A stretch of DNA of 64,000 bases from Aliiroseovarius lamellibrachiae (GCF_018599245.1 NZ_JAHEVJ010000004.1:124001-188000); one strand, 5' to 3'; counted from the first letter of the stretch, positions 9,085 to 19,404 are shown. Notes: generated by a model from the sequence alone, not told the origin. A program made the numbers and translations.

Positions 9085-9168
9085 TGGTGCGGGTGAAGGG
9101 ACTCGAACCCCCACGCCATAGGCGCCAGAACCTAAATCTGGTGCGTCTACCAATTCCGCCACACCCGC
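9085..9168 (-). tRNA. tRNA-Leu (anticodon UAG)
   Basis: Read on the minus strand, the gene runs from GCGGGTG to CACCCGC with A73 and an encoded CCA end. The acceptor stem is perfect. The D-loop has AATTGGTAGACGC, the anticodon stem-loop is CCAGA-TTTAGGT-TCTGG (anticodon TAG, reading CUA), a class-II variable arm CGCCTATGGCGT follows, and the T-loop is TTCGAGT. It lies 21 bp upstream of tig on the same strand. Confidence 0.96.
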
Positions 9169-9400
9169 AAAACCTAGAAGGCAGCCCTATTGGGGTCGCC
9201 GAATTCGCGCCCTTCTAGCAAAGGACGACAGGGGATGCGAGAGGAAAAACGCAATGTGAGTCCGGTTTGCCACGACTTGCCCAATAAAAGTGCCCTGCCA
9301 CATAAAAAACATCGGTCTTAACAAATTATTGGCCTATGCTGGCTAACAAAAGAGCAGTGCCCCGCAAGAGGGCCAATAACAAAGTTGCAGGTGGTGCACC

Positions 9401-9943
9401 ATGACGCTTCAAGCGCGTGGGCTTGTTTCGGCTAATGGCCGACAGGTCCGTCATATCTATTCCTCTGGGCTCAGCGCTGGCGCGCGGGTTCTTACCCTAT
9501 CCGGTGAAAAGCCGATAGAAGACATCAAGGCAGGCGAGCGGTTGGTCGCAGCCGATATAGGTGTTGTTCGTCTTAGGGCTATTTCAAAAAAACGTATGCA
9601 TTTACGTGATATGGTCAGGATCTGCCCCTCCGCCCTTTGGGAGAGTGACGAAAGCGATGCGTTTTTCGTGGCTCCAAATCAACCCATCGTCGTAAGGGGC
9701 TGGATGGCCCGCGCCATGTTCGGGCGGGACAAAGCTCTTGTATCCGCACAACGGCTTTTAGATGGGAAAATTTTCCGAACGCCGATCGAACACAACTTAC
9801 AAGAAGGGACCGTCACCTTGTTTCAGCTGCATTTTGACAAGCGTCATCTCATTCGTGTTGGGGGGATTGATATGACATCAACCATGCTTTCTGCCCTAAA
9901 ACCCAGCAAGAAAGAAACAGTCAGCGATTGGGAGGGGCATTAG
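9401..9943 (+). CDS. Hint-domain (hedgehog/intein-type) protein, copy 1
   Basis: The protein has 180 residues with a Hint_2-like fold. The block ARVLTLSGEKPIEDIKAGERLV is the usual 'xVxTxxGxxxVExLxxGDxV' opening. Then come APNQPIVVRG, corresponding to the HP(L/V) turn, and the closing beta strands LFQLHFDKRHLIRVGGID. The residue at the position of the intein splice nucleophile (before the SAGARVLT strand) is not cysteine, so self-splicing is not expected. The sequence has no signal peptide or secretion repeats. Its function is unknown. The next gene (10052) is a diverged paralogue, which suggests tandem duplication. The start has a GGTGGTGCACC leader. Confidence 0.75.
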   Translation: MTLQARGLVSANGRQVRHIYSSGLSAGARVLTLSGEKPIEDIKAGERLVAADIGVVRLRAISKKRMHLRDMVRICPSALWESDESDAFFVAPNQPIVVRGWMARAMFGRDKALVSAQRLLDGKIFRTPIEHNLQEGTVTLFQLHFDKRHLIRVGGIDMTSTMLSALKPSKKETVSDWEGH

Positions 9944-10051
9944 ACCCGCCACATAAACAGTTTCGTTAACTTTCCTAATCCCTGCCCCATTTCCGCCCCA
10001 ATTCTCAACGAATGGTTACTGCAGGGATTACGCGAAAGAGAAAGAGCTGCC

Positions 10052-10468
10052 ATGACTTTTCAAGCAAACACCGCCGATTTCAAAGCAACATCAGAAACGA
10101 ATGCTGGTCTTGCCAAAGGTACAATTGTGCTGACCTTGCGCGGAGAAGTCGCGGTTGAAGACCTGAGGGTCGGCGATAAAGTCATCACACGAGATGTCGG
10201 CGCCCAGCCGCTGCGCGGCCTCCGCCGCCATACTGGCGAAAGTTCGATTGTCGAAAAGGACAGCTTTGGCACCAATCGCCCAGCACGCGACATGCGCGTT
10301 TCGGTGGCGCAACCGTTCCTGATGCGACACGACGGCCCGATTTTTGCAACCGCACGGCTCATGGCACAGGATACGCACGCAAGACTGAAAAACACCCCCC
10401 TGTATTGTTTGGTCTTTGATCAAAGCCATGTGATTTACGCAGACGGGGCTGAACTGGCCGTTGCCTGA
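10052..10468 (+). CDS. Hint-domain protein, copy 2
   Basis: This 138-residue paralogue of the preceding gene has GTIVLTLRGEVAVEDLRVGDKVITRDVG, split by eye into the Hint opening (GTIVLTLRGEVAVEDLRVGD), then VAQPFLMRHDG and YCLVFDQSHVIYADGAEL. It is shorter than copy 1 and also lacks the nucleophilic cysteine of inteins. AGAGAAAGAGCTGCC provides the ribosome site. Its 3' end overlaps the convergent nnr gene by 34 bp. No function is known; similar one-domain Hint proteins are frequent in Rhodobacterales, sometimes attached to secreted repeat proteins. Confidence 0.75.
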   Translation: MTFQANTADFKATSETNAGLAKGTIVLTLRGEVAVEDLRVGDKVITRDVGAQPLRGLRRHTGESSIVEKDSFGTNRPARDMRVSVAQPFLMRHDGPIFATARLMAQDTHARLKNTPLYCLVFDQSHVIYADGAELAVA

Positions 10469-12051
10469 TACCTTAGCGACCTAAAGACCTCCGGCAATGT
10501 TTCGGCCAAATCCTCGGCAATCAGACCAGGGCCAAACAATCTGGCCGCTTCTACGTGAAGAAATGCGCCTGCCGATGCAGCTTTAAGCGGCGAAAACCCG
10601 CGTGCCAGCAAGCCGGTGATGAGCCCCGCCAACACATCTCCTGCCCCGGCGGTCGCCAACCATGGCACCGACCGCTCGTAATGAGCAGAATGGACAGCAT
10701 ACCGGCCGTCCGACGATGCAATAACTGTATCAGCCCCTTTAAAGAGCACCACACATCCGGCACGTTTGGCCGCCTCAAGTGCCGCATCGACCTTGGAATA
10801 GGCGGGCCCTGTTGTGCTGGGTCCAAGCAACCGCTGCGAAAGATCCGGAAAGAGCCGCGCAAACTCTCCGGCATGGGGCGTCATCACGACATTTGGATGT
10901 ATCATCTGAAACAAGGTTTCAGGATCATCGGCAAAAGCCGACAATGCATCTGCGTCGAGAACGCATGGAATTTTGTCAGCCAGACTGATCGGAACCAAAG
11001 CCCGCGCGCGATCAAACCCCAATCCTGGCCCCATACAAATTGCGTTGATCCTTTTGTCGAGCAATCTTTTCTTTAGCTCACTCGCATCGGAAACACGCGA
11101 CTGCATAATTGCGGTAATCTGGCAGGCGACTTCCATACGTGCGGAAGGCGGCACGCCCAGGGTGACGACACCTGTCCCCACCCTTAATGCGCCACGCGCC
11201 GCAAGACGTGCCGCGCCAGTTTTACCAAACTCGCCTGACAATATCAGGGCATGACCGTGATCAAATTTATGCCCGGCGTGTGAATAGGAATCCAGTTTAT
11301 CGACGCCACCCAAGGTTTGCGCCGACACCAGCATCGCCCCCGCGTTCACATCGGTTTGCAAGGACTTTGGGATGCGGTCCTGATCTTCGCTTTCGGGTAG
11401 CCCGATATCAACAACCACGGTTTGACCGCACGCCACTGGCCCTTCGGCCAGAACATGCCCCAGCTTCATTTTATGAAAGCTGACCGTTATATCTGCAGTC
11501 AAAGGGTCTGCCCCTGAAAGAAAGCGACCGCTGTCCATACAAAGCCCAGATGGCGCATCAATGGCGACAATCCGTTTGCGCACGGAGAAGGCGCCTAATT
11601 CTGTGCTCAGGACCTGTGCCAAGGGCTTCTCCAGAGGTCGCGTTAGCCCCGTGCCAAAAAGTGCATCAATCGTCAAATCGCTTTGCGGAAAGGGGTGGGG
11701 AATATCGCCCAGGTGAAGCGGGGACACTTCGCCCATATCCAGCCAGCGATCATAGTTTTTACGCGCATCAGGCGGCATTTGATCGGGGTGGCCATAAAGC
11801 AGCACTTTAACACCCCACCCCGCGCGCTTCAGCAAACGCGCAACAACAAACCCGTCACCGCCGTTATTGCCAGGACCACAAAGCACCAAAGCCGTCCCAT
11901 CATCACGTTGCAACTCTGGCCACTTGTTAAAAATGGCTTCGACGACGCCCTGCCCGGCACGCTCCATCAACTGAAGGGCTGAGACGACACCTGAGTCGAT
12001 TGAGCGACGTTCAATCGCGCGCATTTGCGCCGAGGTTAAAAGGTCAACCAT
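10435..12051 (-). CDS. nnr: Bifunctional NAD(P)H-hydrate epimerase/dehydratase (Nnr)
   Basis: Nnr repairs hydrated NADH and NADPH. The N-terminal YjeF_N epimerase half (about residues 1-215) has CGPGNNGGDGFVVARLL and the DALFGTGL motif. The C-terminal carbohydrate-kinase-like dehydratase half has SGEFGKTGAARLAARGALR, NVVMTPHAGEFARLFP, FKGADTVI and the ATP/ADP-site TAGAGDVLAGLITGLLARG. The start is ATG 12051, preceded by AAGGGG; the frame is open 15 codons upstream without support. The total of 538 residues is normal for the fused form. It is divergent from glnB, and its end overlaps the second Hint gene. Confidence 0.93.
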   Translation of the reverse strand: MVDLLTSAQMRAIERRSIDSGVVSALQLMERAGQGVVEAIFNKWPELQRDDGTALVLCGPGNNGGDGFVVARLLKRAGWGVKVLLYGHPDQMPPDARKNYDRWLDMGEVSPLHLGDIPHPFPQSDLTIDALFGTGLTRPLEKPLAQVLSTELGAFSVRKRIVAIDAPSGLCMDSGRFLSGADPLTADITVSFHKMKLGHVLAEGPVACGQTVVVDIGLPESEDQDRIPKSLQTDVNAGAMLVSAQTLGGVDKLDSYSHAGHKFDHGHALILSGEFGKTGAARLAARGALRVGTGVVTLGVPPSARMEVACQITAIMQSRVSDASELKKRLLDKRINAICMGPGLGFDRARALVPISLADKIPCVLDADALSAFADDPETLFQMIHPNVVMTPHAGEFARLFPDLSQRLLGPSTTGPAYSKVDAALEAAKRAGCVVLFKGADTVIASSDGRYAVHSAHYERSVPWLATAGAGDVLAGLITGLLARGFSPLKAASAGAFLHVEAARLFGPGLIAEDLAETLPEVFRSLRYQATASSAPSA

Positions 12052-12110
12052 GGATTCCCCTTCATTTTCCGCACATCTTTTTGGCACAGCGCCCAATATT
12101 TAGGCACTAA

Positions 12111-12560
<450 letters not shown>

Positions 12561-12594
12561 TCGGCCTTAAAGTTTCGAACAAAAGGAAAAAGCA

Positions 12595-14001
12595 ATGAGC
12601 ACTCAAGACGTTCTCAAGCGGATCAAAGAAGAAGACATCGCATATGTTGACATCCGCTTCACTGATGTACGCGGCAAGCTGCAACATGTGACGGTCGATT
12701 GTGACCTGGTGGACGAAGACTTCATCGAAGAAGGCTTTATGTTTGATGGGTCGTCCATCGCAGGCTGGAAATCGATCGAAGCGTCGGACATGAAACTGAT
12801 GCCTGATACTGAAAGCGCTTATGTTGATCCGTTCTATGCGGAAAAAACACTCTGCATTCACTGTTCAATTGTAGAGCCAGACACAGGCGAAGCCTATTCA
12901 CGCGACCCACGCGGCACAGCGCAAAAGGCAGAAGCATACCTGAAATCCTCGGGTATCGGTGATGTCTCTTATATGGGTCCAGAAGCAGAGTTCTTCTTGT
13001 TTGACGATGTACGTTACAGCGTGTCGATGAACAAAGTGTCATGCGAAGTTGACGCCATTGACGCGTCTTGGAACACAGACACCGAATATGAAATGGGCAA
13101 CTCGGGCCACCGTCCGGGCGTCAAAGGTGGTTACTTCCCCGTCAACCCAATTGATGACGCACAAGACATTCGCGGTGAAATGCTGTCGACCATGAAATCC
13201 CTGGGCATGAAAACCGACAAGCACCACCACGAAGTTGCATCCTGCCAGCACGAGCTTGGTTTGATCTTTGATAGCCTGACCAAACAGGCTGATGAGCTGC
13301 AGAAATATAAGTACATCATCCACAATGTGGCACATGCTTACGGCAAATCGGCGACCTTCATGCCAAAGCCAATCGCGGGTGACAATGGCACCGGCATGCA
13401 CGTAAACATGTCGATCTGGAAAGATGGCAAGCCACTTTTCGCCGGCGACAAATACGCGGACCTCAGCCAAGAAGCTTTGTACTTCATCGGCGGCATCCTG
13501 AAGCACGCCAAAACGCTGAACGCCTTCACCAACCCGGCGACCAACTCGTACAAACGTCTGATCCCTGGTTTTGAAGCCCCTGTTCTGCGCGCATATTCGG
13601 CGTCGAACCGGTCAGGTTGCGTGCGTATTCCATGGACCGAAAGCCCGAAAGCCAAGCGCGTTGAGGCCCGTTTCCCTGACCCCGCAGCCAACCCATATCT
13701 GTGCTTCGCGGCCCTGTTGATGGCTGGCCTTGACGGCATCAAGAACAAAATTGATCCCGGCCCCGCACAAGACAAGAACCTCTATGACCTGCCCGCCGAA
13801 GAGCTGCAGGACATCCCTACGGTTTGTCACTCTTTGCGCGAAGCTCTGGACTCGCTTGAAGCGGATCACGACTTCCTTCTGGCAGGTGACGTGTTCACCA
13901 AAGACCAGATCGATGGCTATTTGGCTCTGAAATGGGAAGAAGTGTACGCCTATGAGCACACACCTCACCCGGTTGAATTCCAGCTTTACTACAGCTGCTA
14001 A
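12595..14001 (+). CDS. glnA: Glutamine synthetase, type I
   Basis: This enzyme condenses ammonia and glutamate to glutamine with ATP. The 468-residue dodecamer subunit contains [10 protein letters not shown], the metal-site [10 protein letters not shown], the ATP-site [16 protein letters not shown] and the glutamate-site [17 protein letters not shown]. The adenylylation tyrosine is Tyr397 in [10 protein letters not shown], so GlnE control is expected. It is co-transcribed with glnB and closed by a terminator with a TTCG loop. Confidence 0.98.
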   Translation: MSTQDVLKRIKEEDIAYVDIRFTDVRGKLQHVTVDCDLVDEDFIEEGFMFDGSSIAGWKSIEASDMKLMPDTESAYVDPFYAEKTLCIHCSIVEPDTGEAYSRDPRGTAQKAEAYLKSSGIGDVSYMGPEAEFFLFDDVRYSVSMNKVSCEVDAIDASWNTDTEYEMGNSGHRPGVKGGYFPVNPIDDAQDIRGEMLSTMKSLGMKTDKHHHEVASCQHELGLIFDSLTKQADELQKYKYIIHNVAHAYGKSATFMPKPIAGDNGTGMHVNMSIWKDGKPLFAGDKYADLSQEALYFIGGILKHAKTLNAFTNPATNSYKRLIPGFEAPVLRAYSASNRSGCVRIPWTESPKAKRVEARFPDPAANPYLCFAALLMAGLDGIKNKIDPGPAQDKNLYDLPAEELQDIPTVCHSLREALDSLEADHDFLLAGDVFTKDQIDGYLALKWEEVYAYEHTPHPVEFQLYYSC

Positions 14002-14022
14002 ATCCTGTTTGGGTTCATCATC

Positions 14023-14049
14023 AAAAGGGCGCCTTCGGGTGCCCTTTTT
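14023..14049 (+). terminator. glnBA terminator
   Basis: A hairpin AAAGGGCGCC-TTCG-GGTGCCCTTT with a UUCG tetraloop is followed by TTCTTTTTG, 22 bases after the glnA stop. Confidence 0.88.
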
Positions 14050-14127
14050 CTTTTTGCACGTTTCTCTGATAGGCACATTCAGGATTGCGAGCTATCATGC
14101 GGTATTTCAACCAAGATCGAGACGCTC

Positions 14128-14934
14128 ATGCCAAACGTCATTACGAATTACCTCGCCCCCCTTGCATTTATTCTCGCCACCACAAATCCCGCATTGTCAG
14201 CCCAATGCGGCAATTCCGCCGCAGGGTTTGAGGCGTGGAAAGCCGATTTCGCGACGGAGGCCCGACGCGCGGGTGTCAAAAGCAAAGGGCTCGCCGCACT
14301 GGCCGCGACATCATATGCGCAAGCGACAATTAACGCTGACCGAAATCAAAAAAGCTTCAAATACTCGTTGGACAAATTCCTCCAAATTCGTGGCGCGGAT
14401 ACGATCATTGCTCAGGGCAAACGCCGCAAAGCAAAGAACCCGGATTTCTACCGCGCACTTGAACGGCAATTCGGTGTTCCCGCAGGGGTGCTTTTGGCCA
14501 TTCATGGAATGGAAACGGCTTTTGGTGGATTTATGGGGAATTCGAATGTGGTCTCTGCCATTGTGACCCTGACTTACGATTGCCGCAGGTCTGACTTTTT
14601 CAAACCCCACGCGATTGGTGCCTTAAAACTCGTCGATCAAGGCTCAATCTCCTCCGCAACCAAAGGGGCAAAACATGGCGAACTCGGACACACGCAGTTT
14701 TTGCCAGGCAATGCCTTGGAGTTTGGAGTGGATGGGAATGGTGACGGCGTTGTCGATTTCTACGACCTTGCGGATGCGCTCGCCTCAACGGCCAATTATC
14801 TAAGAAAACATGGGTGGAAACCGGGCAAAGGTTACCAACAAGGGCAAGCCAACTATCGGGTCCTGAAAGAGTGGAACGCCGCCACGGTCTATCAACAATC
14901 TCTTGCCCTTATGGGGGCAAAAATCGACGGATAA
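14128..14934 (+). CDS. Secreted lytic murein transglycosylase (MltB-like, SLT_2)
   Basis: The protein has 268 residues with an N-terminal Sec signal (LAPLAFILATTNPALSAQ, cleavage near residue 24). The SLT_2 domain carries ERQFGVPAGVLLAIHGMETAFG with the catalytic glutamate in HGMETAFG, followed by GHTQFLPGNALEFGVDGNGDG. The latter is a DGNGDGVVDFYD loop resembling an EF-hand calcium site, as in MltB/Slt35. The C-terminus is STANYLRKHGWKPGKGY. It cleaves peptidoglycan in the periplasm. It is probably a soluble member because no lipobox is present. It lies alone after glnA. Confidence 0.88.
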   Translation: MPNVITNYLAPLAFILATTNPALSAQCGNSAAGFEAWKADFATEARRAGVKSKGLAALAATSYAQATINADRNQKSFKYSLDKFLQIRGADTIIAQGKRRKAKNPDFYRALERQFGVPAGVLLAIHGMETAFGGFMGNSNVVSAIVTLTYDCRRSDFFKPHAIGALKLVDQGSISSATKGAKHGELGHTQFLPGNALEFGVDGNGDGVVDFYDLADALASTANYLRKHGWKPGKGYQQGQANYRVLKEWNAATVYQQSLALMGAKIDG

Positions 14935-15097
14935 GCCGGTTAATTTAGGTTAACAATTGTGATGGCCTCAACGAAATCCGCCCCCAAATCATGCCGTTCT
15001 CGCCCCATTTCTTCCGTGCTTTGCGCAAAATCAACCCGCATCATGCCCAAAGGCGACCACCAACGGGCGTCAGAAATGAAAAAAAGAGAGCAGAGCA

Positions 15098-15271
15098 ATG
15101 AGCAAAATGACACATACAGAGCAACGTTTGGCAGAGGTTTTTCGGAGTGGCGGACTGATGTCTCACATCGGATCTCGAATGTCCGATATTCGGCGTCACA
15201 CCAGTCTCCCGCGGACCATCCGCCACTGGTCACCGGTCGATGGGTTTGTCCCCATGACCTTAGGTGGCTAA
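15098..15271 (+). CDS. Possible small protein, 57 residues
   Basis: This short open frame (MSKMTHTEQRLAEVF... ending VPMTLGG) lies in the 380-bp gap between the MltB-like gene and the convergent DUF3445 gene. It has an AGAGAGCAGAGCA leader, a balanced composition and an amphipathic start. Nothing in it is recognised as a domain. A spurious frame is equally possible. Confidence 0.3.
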   Translation: MSKMTHTEQRLAEVFRSGGLMSHIGSRMSDIRRHTSLPRTIRHWSPVDGFVPMTLGG

Positions 15272-15317
15272 AATTTTTCGCGCCTTGCCACATCACGCAA
15301 GGCTCGAAACGCTTCAA

Positions 15318-16112
15318 TCAACGTCCCGACGGCGCTGGCAGGTTGATTTCAAGTTCAGCCAGCCGTGCCTCGGACAAAACATAGGTGTGGATCGAGAAAA
15401 TCACCGCACCCGTGCGTTCTAATCGTCGCATTCCCTGTCGTTCCACCCGCAACCACTGCGGACCACTTCCCGGCGCAAGGCGCACATCTTTTTCCAGCCG
15501 CGGCTGGTGCAGCTCGGGATCGCCATAGGATAGATAATTCCCTCTCCACATTGGCCGCGCGACTTGAATGCCGTCAAACAACCGCTGCACACGTTTTGCA
15601 ATGTCCTCTGTGTAAACCTCAACCGGGATATGAATGCGTGTCATCGGTTGCATGAATTTCTCTGCCAATGTCCAACTTGAGGGAAAGCATAAAATCGCCC
15701 CGGTCAATACATGCTCCGCCCCAATTTTCTCCATGATCACAAGATCTTCTTGGACAATTGCGCCACATGTCAAAAGCGGCTGATCATAATCAATCTCGAC
15801 TTTTCGTCCATCCGGGCAGCTTACAGAGCTTGTGTCCACATGATACCCTTCGGCCACCCTAATCTCCTCAAGGACATATTCCAAAAGCTCCTGTGCGGCA
15901 GGCATAGCCGCATCTGAAATCTGGTGAACAGCCGGTTGGCGCGTCGCCATCAGATGCAAACGATGCGCCATCTGCGCGTCATATGCTTCGTCCTGCAACA
16001 ACCACTCGCCGGGCAGCATTGGATTCAACCCGGGCAAGCGTTGGGTACGATCCTCTTCCCAGGGCCGCAGAGGCAAATATTGCTGACAAATCTCGACCAC
16101 TCTGGCCTCCAT
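15318..16112 (-). CDS. DUF3445 protein, heme-dependent oxidative N-demethylase-like
   Basis: The protein has 264 residues. Features of the family are the N-terminal LPLRPWEEDRTQRLPGLNPM, the middle ILCFPSSWTLAEKFMQPMTRIHIPVE and the C-terminal VERQGMRRLERTGAVIFSIHTYVL. Both blocks belong to DUF3445 (PF11927), a PAS-like heme fold whose characterised members take part in oxidative demethylation of amines such as dimethylamine. A role in methylamine breakdown is inference; no methylamine genes adjoin it, though a sarcosine oxidase operon lies about 26 kb away. It is convergent with the small frame and divergent from the hydrolase-OsmC gene. Confidence 0.8.
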   Translation of the reverse strand: MEARVVEICQQYLPLRPWEEDRTQRLPGLNPMLPGEWLLQDEAYDAQMAHRLHLMATRQPAVHQISDAAMPAAQELLEYVLEEIRVAEGYHVDTSSVSCPDGRKVEIDYDQPLLTCGAIVQEDLVIMEKIGAEHVLTGAILCFPSSWTLAEKFMQPMTRIHIPVEVYTEDIAKRVQRLFDGIQVARPMWRGNYLSYGDPELHQPRLEKDVRLAPGSGPQWLRVERQGMRRLERTGAVIFSIHTYVLSEARLAELEINLPAPSGR

Positions 16113-16267
16113 CTATGGTTTTGTGCAGATTGATTGGCGGGGAAAGGAATGGCAAGAACAAGTCGGACATAACGCCCCCTCACGATCCCGTGCAAATTCG
16201 CGTCCCCCCCTTGTGGCCGAACGAAACTCTGCCCATCGTCTGGGTAGACACATGAAAAGGATCGAGA

Positions 16268-17485
16268 ATGCCAACCGAGCGTTTCACATTTAAGGGCCAC
16301 AGCGGCCATGACCTCGCAGCACGTCTTGATTTGCCTCCAGGGCCACATCTCGCCACGGCCTTGCTTGCCCATTGTTTCACATGCGGCAAAGACATCGCAG
16401 CCGCGCGGCGCATTTCGGCCCGTTTGGCCGCCGTGGGGATTGCGGTGCTGCGCTTTGATTTCACGGGTCTGGGCCATTCGGGCGGTGAATTTGAAAACAC
16501 CCATTTTTCGTCCAATGTCGAAGACATCGTCCTGGCTGCGGGGGCGCTCGAGGCGCGCGGCATGCCCCCAACCCTGTTGATTGGCCATTCCCTCGGCGGC
16601 GCCGCGGTCCTAAAAGCGGCGCCTGGGTTGCCCCGAACCAAAGGCGTGGTGACCATTGGCGCGCCTTCGGACCCTGCAAATGTCATTGCCCAATTCGAAC
16701 AGGCATTGCCCGAAATCGCCGCGAGCGGACGCGCGAATGTCAGCTTGGGCGGCCGTCCCTTCACCCTGGGGCGCACTTTCGTCGAGGATGTTCAGGACAA
16801 TACATTGGAAACCGCAATCCACACCCTGAACGCCGCCCTTCTGGTGCTTCATGCACCGCGCGATGAAGTGGTCAGCATTGAACACGCATCGCGAATTTTC
16901 ATCGCAGCAAAACACCCCAAAAGCTTTGTTACACTGGATGATGCCGACCATTTGATCACGCGCCCTGAAGATGCGGAATATGTGGCAGATATCATTTCGG
17001 CATGGGCCGCACGCTATTTAGACCTTTCGCCCCCCGCCCCGCCTCCGGGCGCACCAGAAGGCATTGTTCGGGTCACGGAAGCCGACCCAAAAGGGTTTCT
17101 ACAAGATGTCCAATCCGGCCCATTTCACCATACTCAAGCGGACGAGCCGCTGGCGTATGGCGGGACCAATAAGGGGATGTCACCCTATGGGTTCCTTTCG
17201 GCGGGGCTTGGTGCCTGTACCTCCATGACGATCCGCATGTATGCCCGGCGCAAAGGCTGGCCATTGACCCATGTGCGCGTGGATGTGAGCCATGATAAAG
17301 TCCATGCGCAAGACGCCGAAACCGGCACACGGGCCAAAATTGACAAGTTTCGCCGCGAAGTCCATTTGAACGGGCCGTTAAACACCGAACAACGCGAACG
17401 CCTTCTGGAGATCGCGGATCGTTGCCCCGTGCACCGCACTTTGGAAGCAACAAGCGCGGTGGAAACCATTTTGGTGGACAGCTAG
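16268..17485 (+). CDS. Fused alpha/beta hydrolase and OsmC-family protein
   Basis: This is a 405-residue two-domain protein. Residues about 1-255 form a serine hydrolase with the nucleophile elbow GHSLGG (Ser108), an acid at about Asp199 in APRDE and His228 in DDADHLI. Residues about 265-405 form an OsmC/Ohr-type domain with the two redox-type cysteines Cys317 (GLGACTSMTIRMYA) and Cys386 (ADRCPVHRTLE). A proline-rich linker (PPAPPPGAPEG) joins them. OsmC domains reduce organic hydroperoxides, so the fusion may hydrolyse and detoxify an oxidised ester or lipid; that is inference. The same fusion is found in several proteobacteria. It is divergent from the DUF3445 gene. Confidence 0.9.
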   Translation: MPTERFTFKGHSGHDLAARLDLPPGPHLATALLAHCFTCGKDIAAARRISARLAAVGIAVLRFDFTGLGHSGGEFENTHFSSNVEDIVLAAGALEARGMPPTLLIGHSLGGAAVLKAAPGLPRTKGVVTIGAPSDPANVIAQFEQALPEIAASGRANVSLGGRPFTLGRTFVEDVQDNTLETAIHTLNAALLVLHAPRDEVVSIEHASRIFIAAKHPKSFVTLDDADHLITRPEDAEYVADIISAWAARYLDLSPPAPPPGAPEGIVRVTEADPKGFLQDVQSGPFHHTQADEPLAYGGTNKGMSPYGFLSAGLGACTSMTIRMYARRKGWPLTHVRVDVSHDKVHAQDAETGTRAKIDKFRREVHLNGPLNTEQRERLLEIADRCPVHRTLEATSAVETILVDS

Positions 17486-17572
17486 ACACAATTTGTCCCG
17501 GAATTTTGTCAGTTTCACCCGAATGCTGCGTTTTGCCTTGACCTGCGCGCCCAGCCTGTCGAAAACCGCGTT

Positions 17573-18625
17573 ATGAGTACAGGTAGACTAACAATTGATT
17601 TGGACGCAGTGGCCGCCAACTGGCGGACCCTTGATGCGAAAACAGCTAGCGACGTTCAAACCGCCGCCGTGGTCAAGGCAGATGCCTATGGACTGGGTGT
17701 GGCCAAAGTGGGGCGCGCGCTGGCTGCCGCTGGCGCACGGCGCTTTTTTGTAGCGGTCGCTGAAGAGGGTGCAGCACTTCGCCAAGCTCTTGGACCCGGG
17801 CCAGAAATCAGCATATTTTCTGGGCATATGTCGGGTGACACAGATATGGTTCACGACCTCGGGTTGGTGCCGATGCTGAACTCTGTCGAACAGATGACAC
17901 GCCATTTCGAAGCCTTGCCAGGTCATCCCTTTGGCATTCAACTCGACACAGGCATGAACCGTCTGGGCATGGAACCCGGCGAATGGTCAGCGCTGCGCGA
18001 ACTTTGTGTCGCGCAAGGCCCGCGGTTGATCATGAGCCACCTTGCCTGCGCGGACGAGCCCGATCATGCAATGAACCAACAACAACTGTCGACATTTTTG
18101 GAAATGACCGCCGAGATCGAGGCACCGCGCAGCCTGTCGGCGACCGGGGGAATATTGCTGGGATCCCAATATCATTTTGACCTCACGCGGCCTGGAATTG
18201 GCCTTTATGGTGGCCTGCCCTATGAAGAGGCGCGCCCCGTGGTGGAGCTGAACCTTCCGGTAGTCCAAACGCGCTCGCTTGCGGTTGGTGAAACCGTTGG
18301 CTATGCCAATTCTTGGGTTGCAGAGCGCCCATCGCGTATTGCGACGGTTTCGGGCGGCTATGCAGATGGTCTCAGCCGACAAGCCTCGAATAAGGCCGTA
18401 ATGTTTTACGAAGATACGCCCTGCCCCATCGTTGGCCGCATCTCAATGGATTTGATTTGTGTCGACATCACACATATCCGCGAGACACCCAAAAGCCTGG
18501 AAATACTTGGCAAACATCAGAATATCGATGATCTGGCGAATATCTCAAAGACCATCGGATACGAGGTTCTGACCCAGCTTGGTACTAGGTACGCACGGTA
18601 TTACGCACGAGGACGTGAGGAATGA
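17573..18625 (+). CDS. alr: Alanine racemase
   Basis: This PLP enzyme makes D-alanine for peptidoglycan. In the 350-residue protein the PLP lysine is Lys35 in [12 protein letters not shown], the second-base tyrosine lies in [11 protein letters not shown], and DTGMNRLG and RPGIGLYGG are the other family blocks. It ends with an ATGA overlap onto the mlaE-like gene, so it heads the alr-mlaE-mlaF operon. The start ATG at 17573 begins [18 protein letters not shown], the normal barrel entry. Confidence 0.95.
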   Translation: MSTGRLTIDLDAVAANWRTLDAKTASDVQTAAVVKADAYGLGVAKVGRALAAAGARRFFVAVAEEGAALRQALGPGPEISIFSGHMSGDTDMVHDLGLVPMLNSVEQMTRHFEALPGHPFGIQLDTGMNRLGMEPGEWSALRELCVAQGPRLIMSHLACADEPDHAMNQQQLSTFLEMTAEIEAPRSLSATGGILLGSQYHFDLTRPGIGLYGGLPYEEARPVVELNLPVVQTRSLAVGETVGYANSWVAERPSRIATVSGGYADGLSRQASNKAVMFYEDTPCPIVGRISMDLICVDITHIRETPKSLEILGKHQNIDDLANISKTIGYEVLTQLGTRYARYYARGREE

Positions 18626-19404
18626 TGCTGACTTATCCATTGGCGGCCTTGGGCCGGACCACGCTTGGCTTTTTGGCTGTGATTGGTCGCATCGCCATTT
18701 TTGGCGGGCAATCCCTCAGCCATATTGTGCGCCCACCGTTTTACCCGCGCGAATTTCTGTCCGCACTGATCAATATTGGCTATTTCAGCCTGCCCGTGGT
18801 GGGGTTGACGGCCATCTTCACGGGGGGCGCACTTGCGCTTCAAATCTATTCGGGGGGTCAACGATTTTCCGCCGAAGCCGTGGTGCCGCAGATTGTGGCC
18901 ATCGGCATGGTGCGCGAACTTGGACCAGTCTTGGTGGGGCTGATGATTGCTGCTCGGGTGACCTCTTCAATCGCTGCTGAAATTGCAACCATGAAGGTTA
19001 CCGAGCAAATCGACGCCTTGGTCACACTGTCGACCCACCCGATGAAATACCTGACCGCGCCCCGCGTGTTGGCGGCGATATTGGTGGTCCCCGCCCTTGT
19101 GGGACTTGGTGACATCATCGGGATTATGGGCGGCTATATTGTGGGCACCAAGCAACTTGGCTTCGCACCCGGTGCTTATATCTCGAATACATGGAGTTTT
19201 CTTGAAACCGCCGACATCTTATCGTCTTTGGTCAAAGGGGCGGTATTTGGGGTGATCGCCGCCGTCATGGGCTGCTATCACGGAATGCATTCTGGTCGCG
19301 GCGCTCAGGGGGTGGGTCGGGCCACAAAAACATCAGTTGAGGCCGCAGCCATTATGATCCTCGCGGCCAACTTCCTTCTTACAAGTCTGTTTTTTGCATC
19401 ATGA
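18622..19404 (+). CDS. mlaE: MlaE-type ABC permease of phospholipid transport
   Basis: This is the integral inner-membrane subunit of a lipid-asymmetry transporter. The 260-residue protein has five to six hydrophobic segments and the family core [22 protein letters not shown], plus TEQIDAL and APRVLAA. Its start overlaps alr by four bases and its stop overlaps the ATPase gene by four bases. The partner substrate-binding MlaD (MCE) protein and MlaB/MlaC are not in this cluster and may be encoded elsewhere. Confidence 0.92.
   Translation: MMLTYPLAALGRTTLGFLAVIGRIAIFGGQSLSHIVRPPFYPREFLSALINIGYFSLPVVGLTAIFTGGALALQIYSGGQRFSAEAVVPQIVAIGMVRELGPVLVGLMIAARVTSSIAAEIATMKVTEQIDALVTLSTHPMKYLTAPRVLAAILVVPALVGLGDIIGIMGGYIVGTKQLGFAPGAYISNTWSFLETADILSSLVKGAVFGVIAAVMGCYHGMHSGRGAQGVGRATKTSVEAAAIMILAANFLLTSLFFAS

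Noticed and set aside
9064-9162. 33-residue N-terminal extension of trigger factor (starting [16 protein letters not shown])
   Set aside because: It is a translation of the tRNA-Leu gene, a well-known annotation artefact; the true start is ATG 9063.
12082-12100. TGGCAC upstream of glnB as a sigma-54 promoter
   Set aside because: The -12 element (TTGC at the right spacing) is missing; the sequence there is CCAA.
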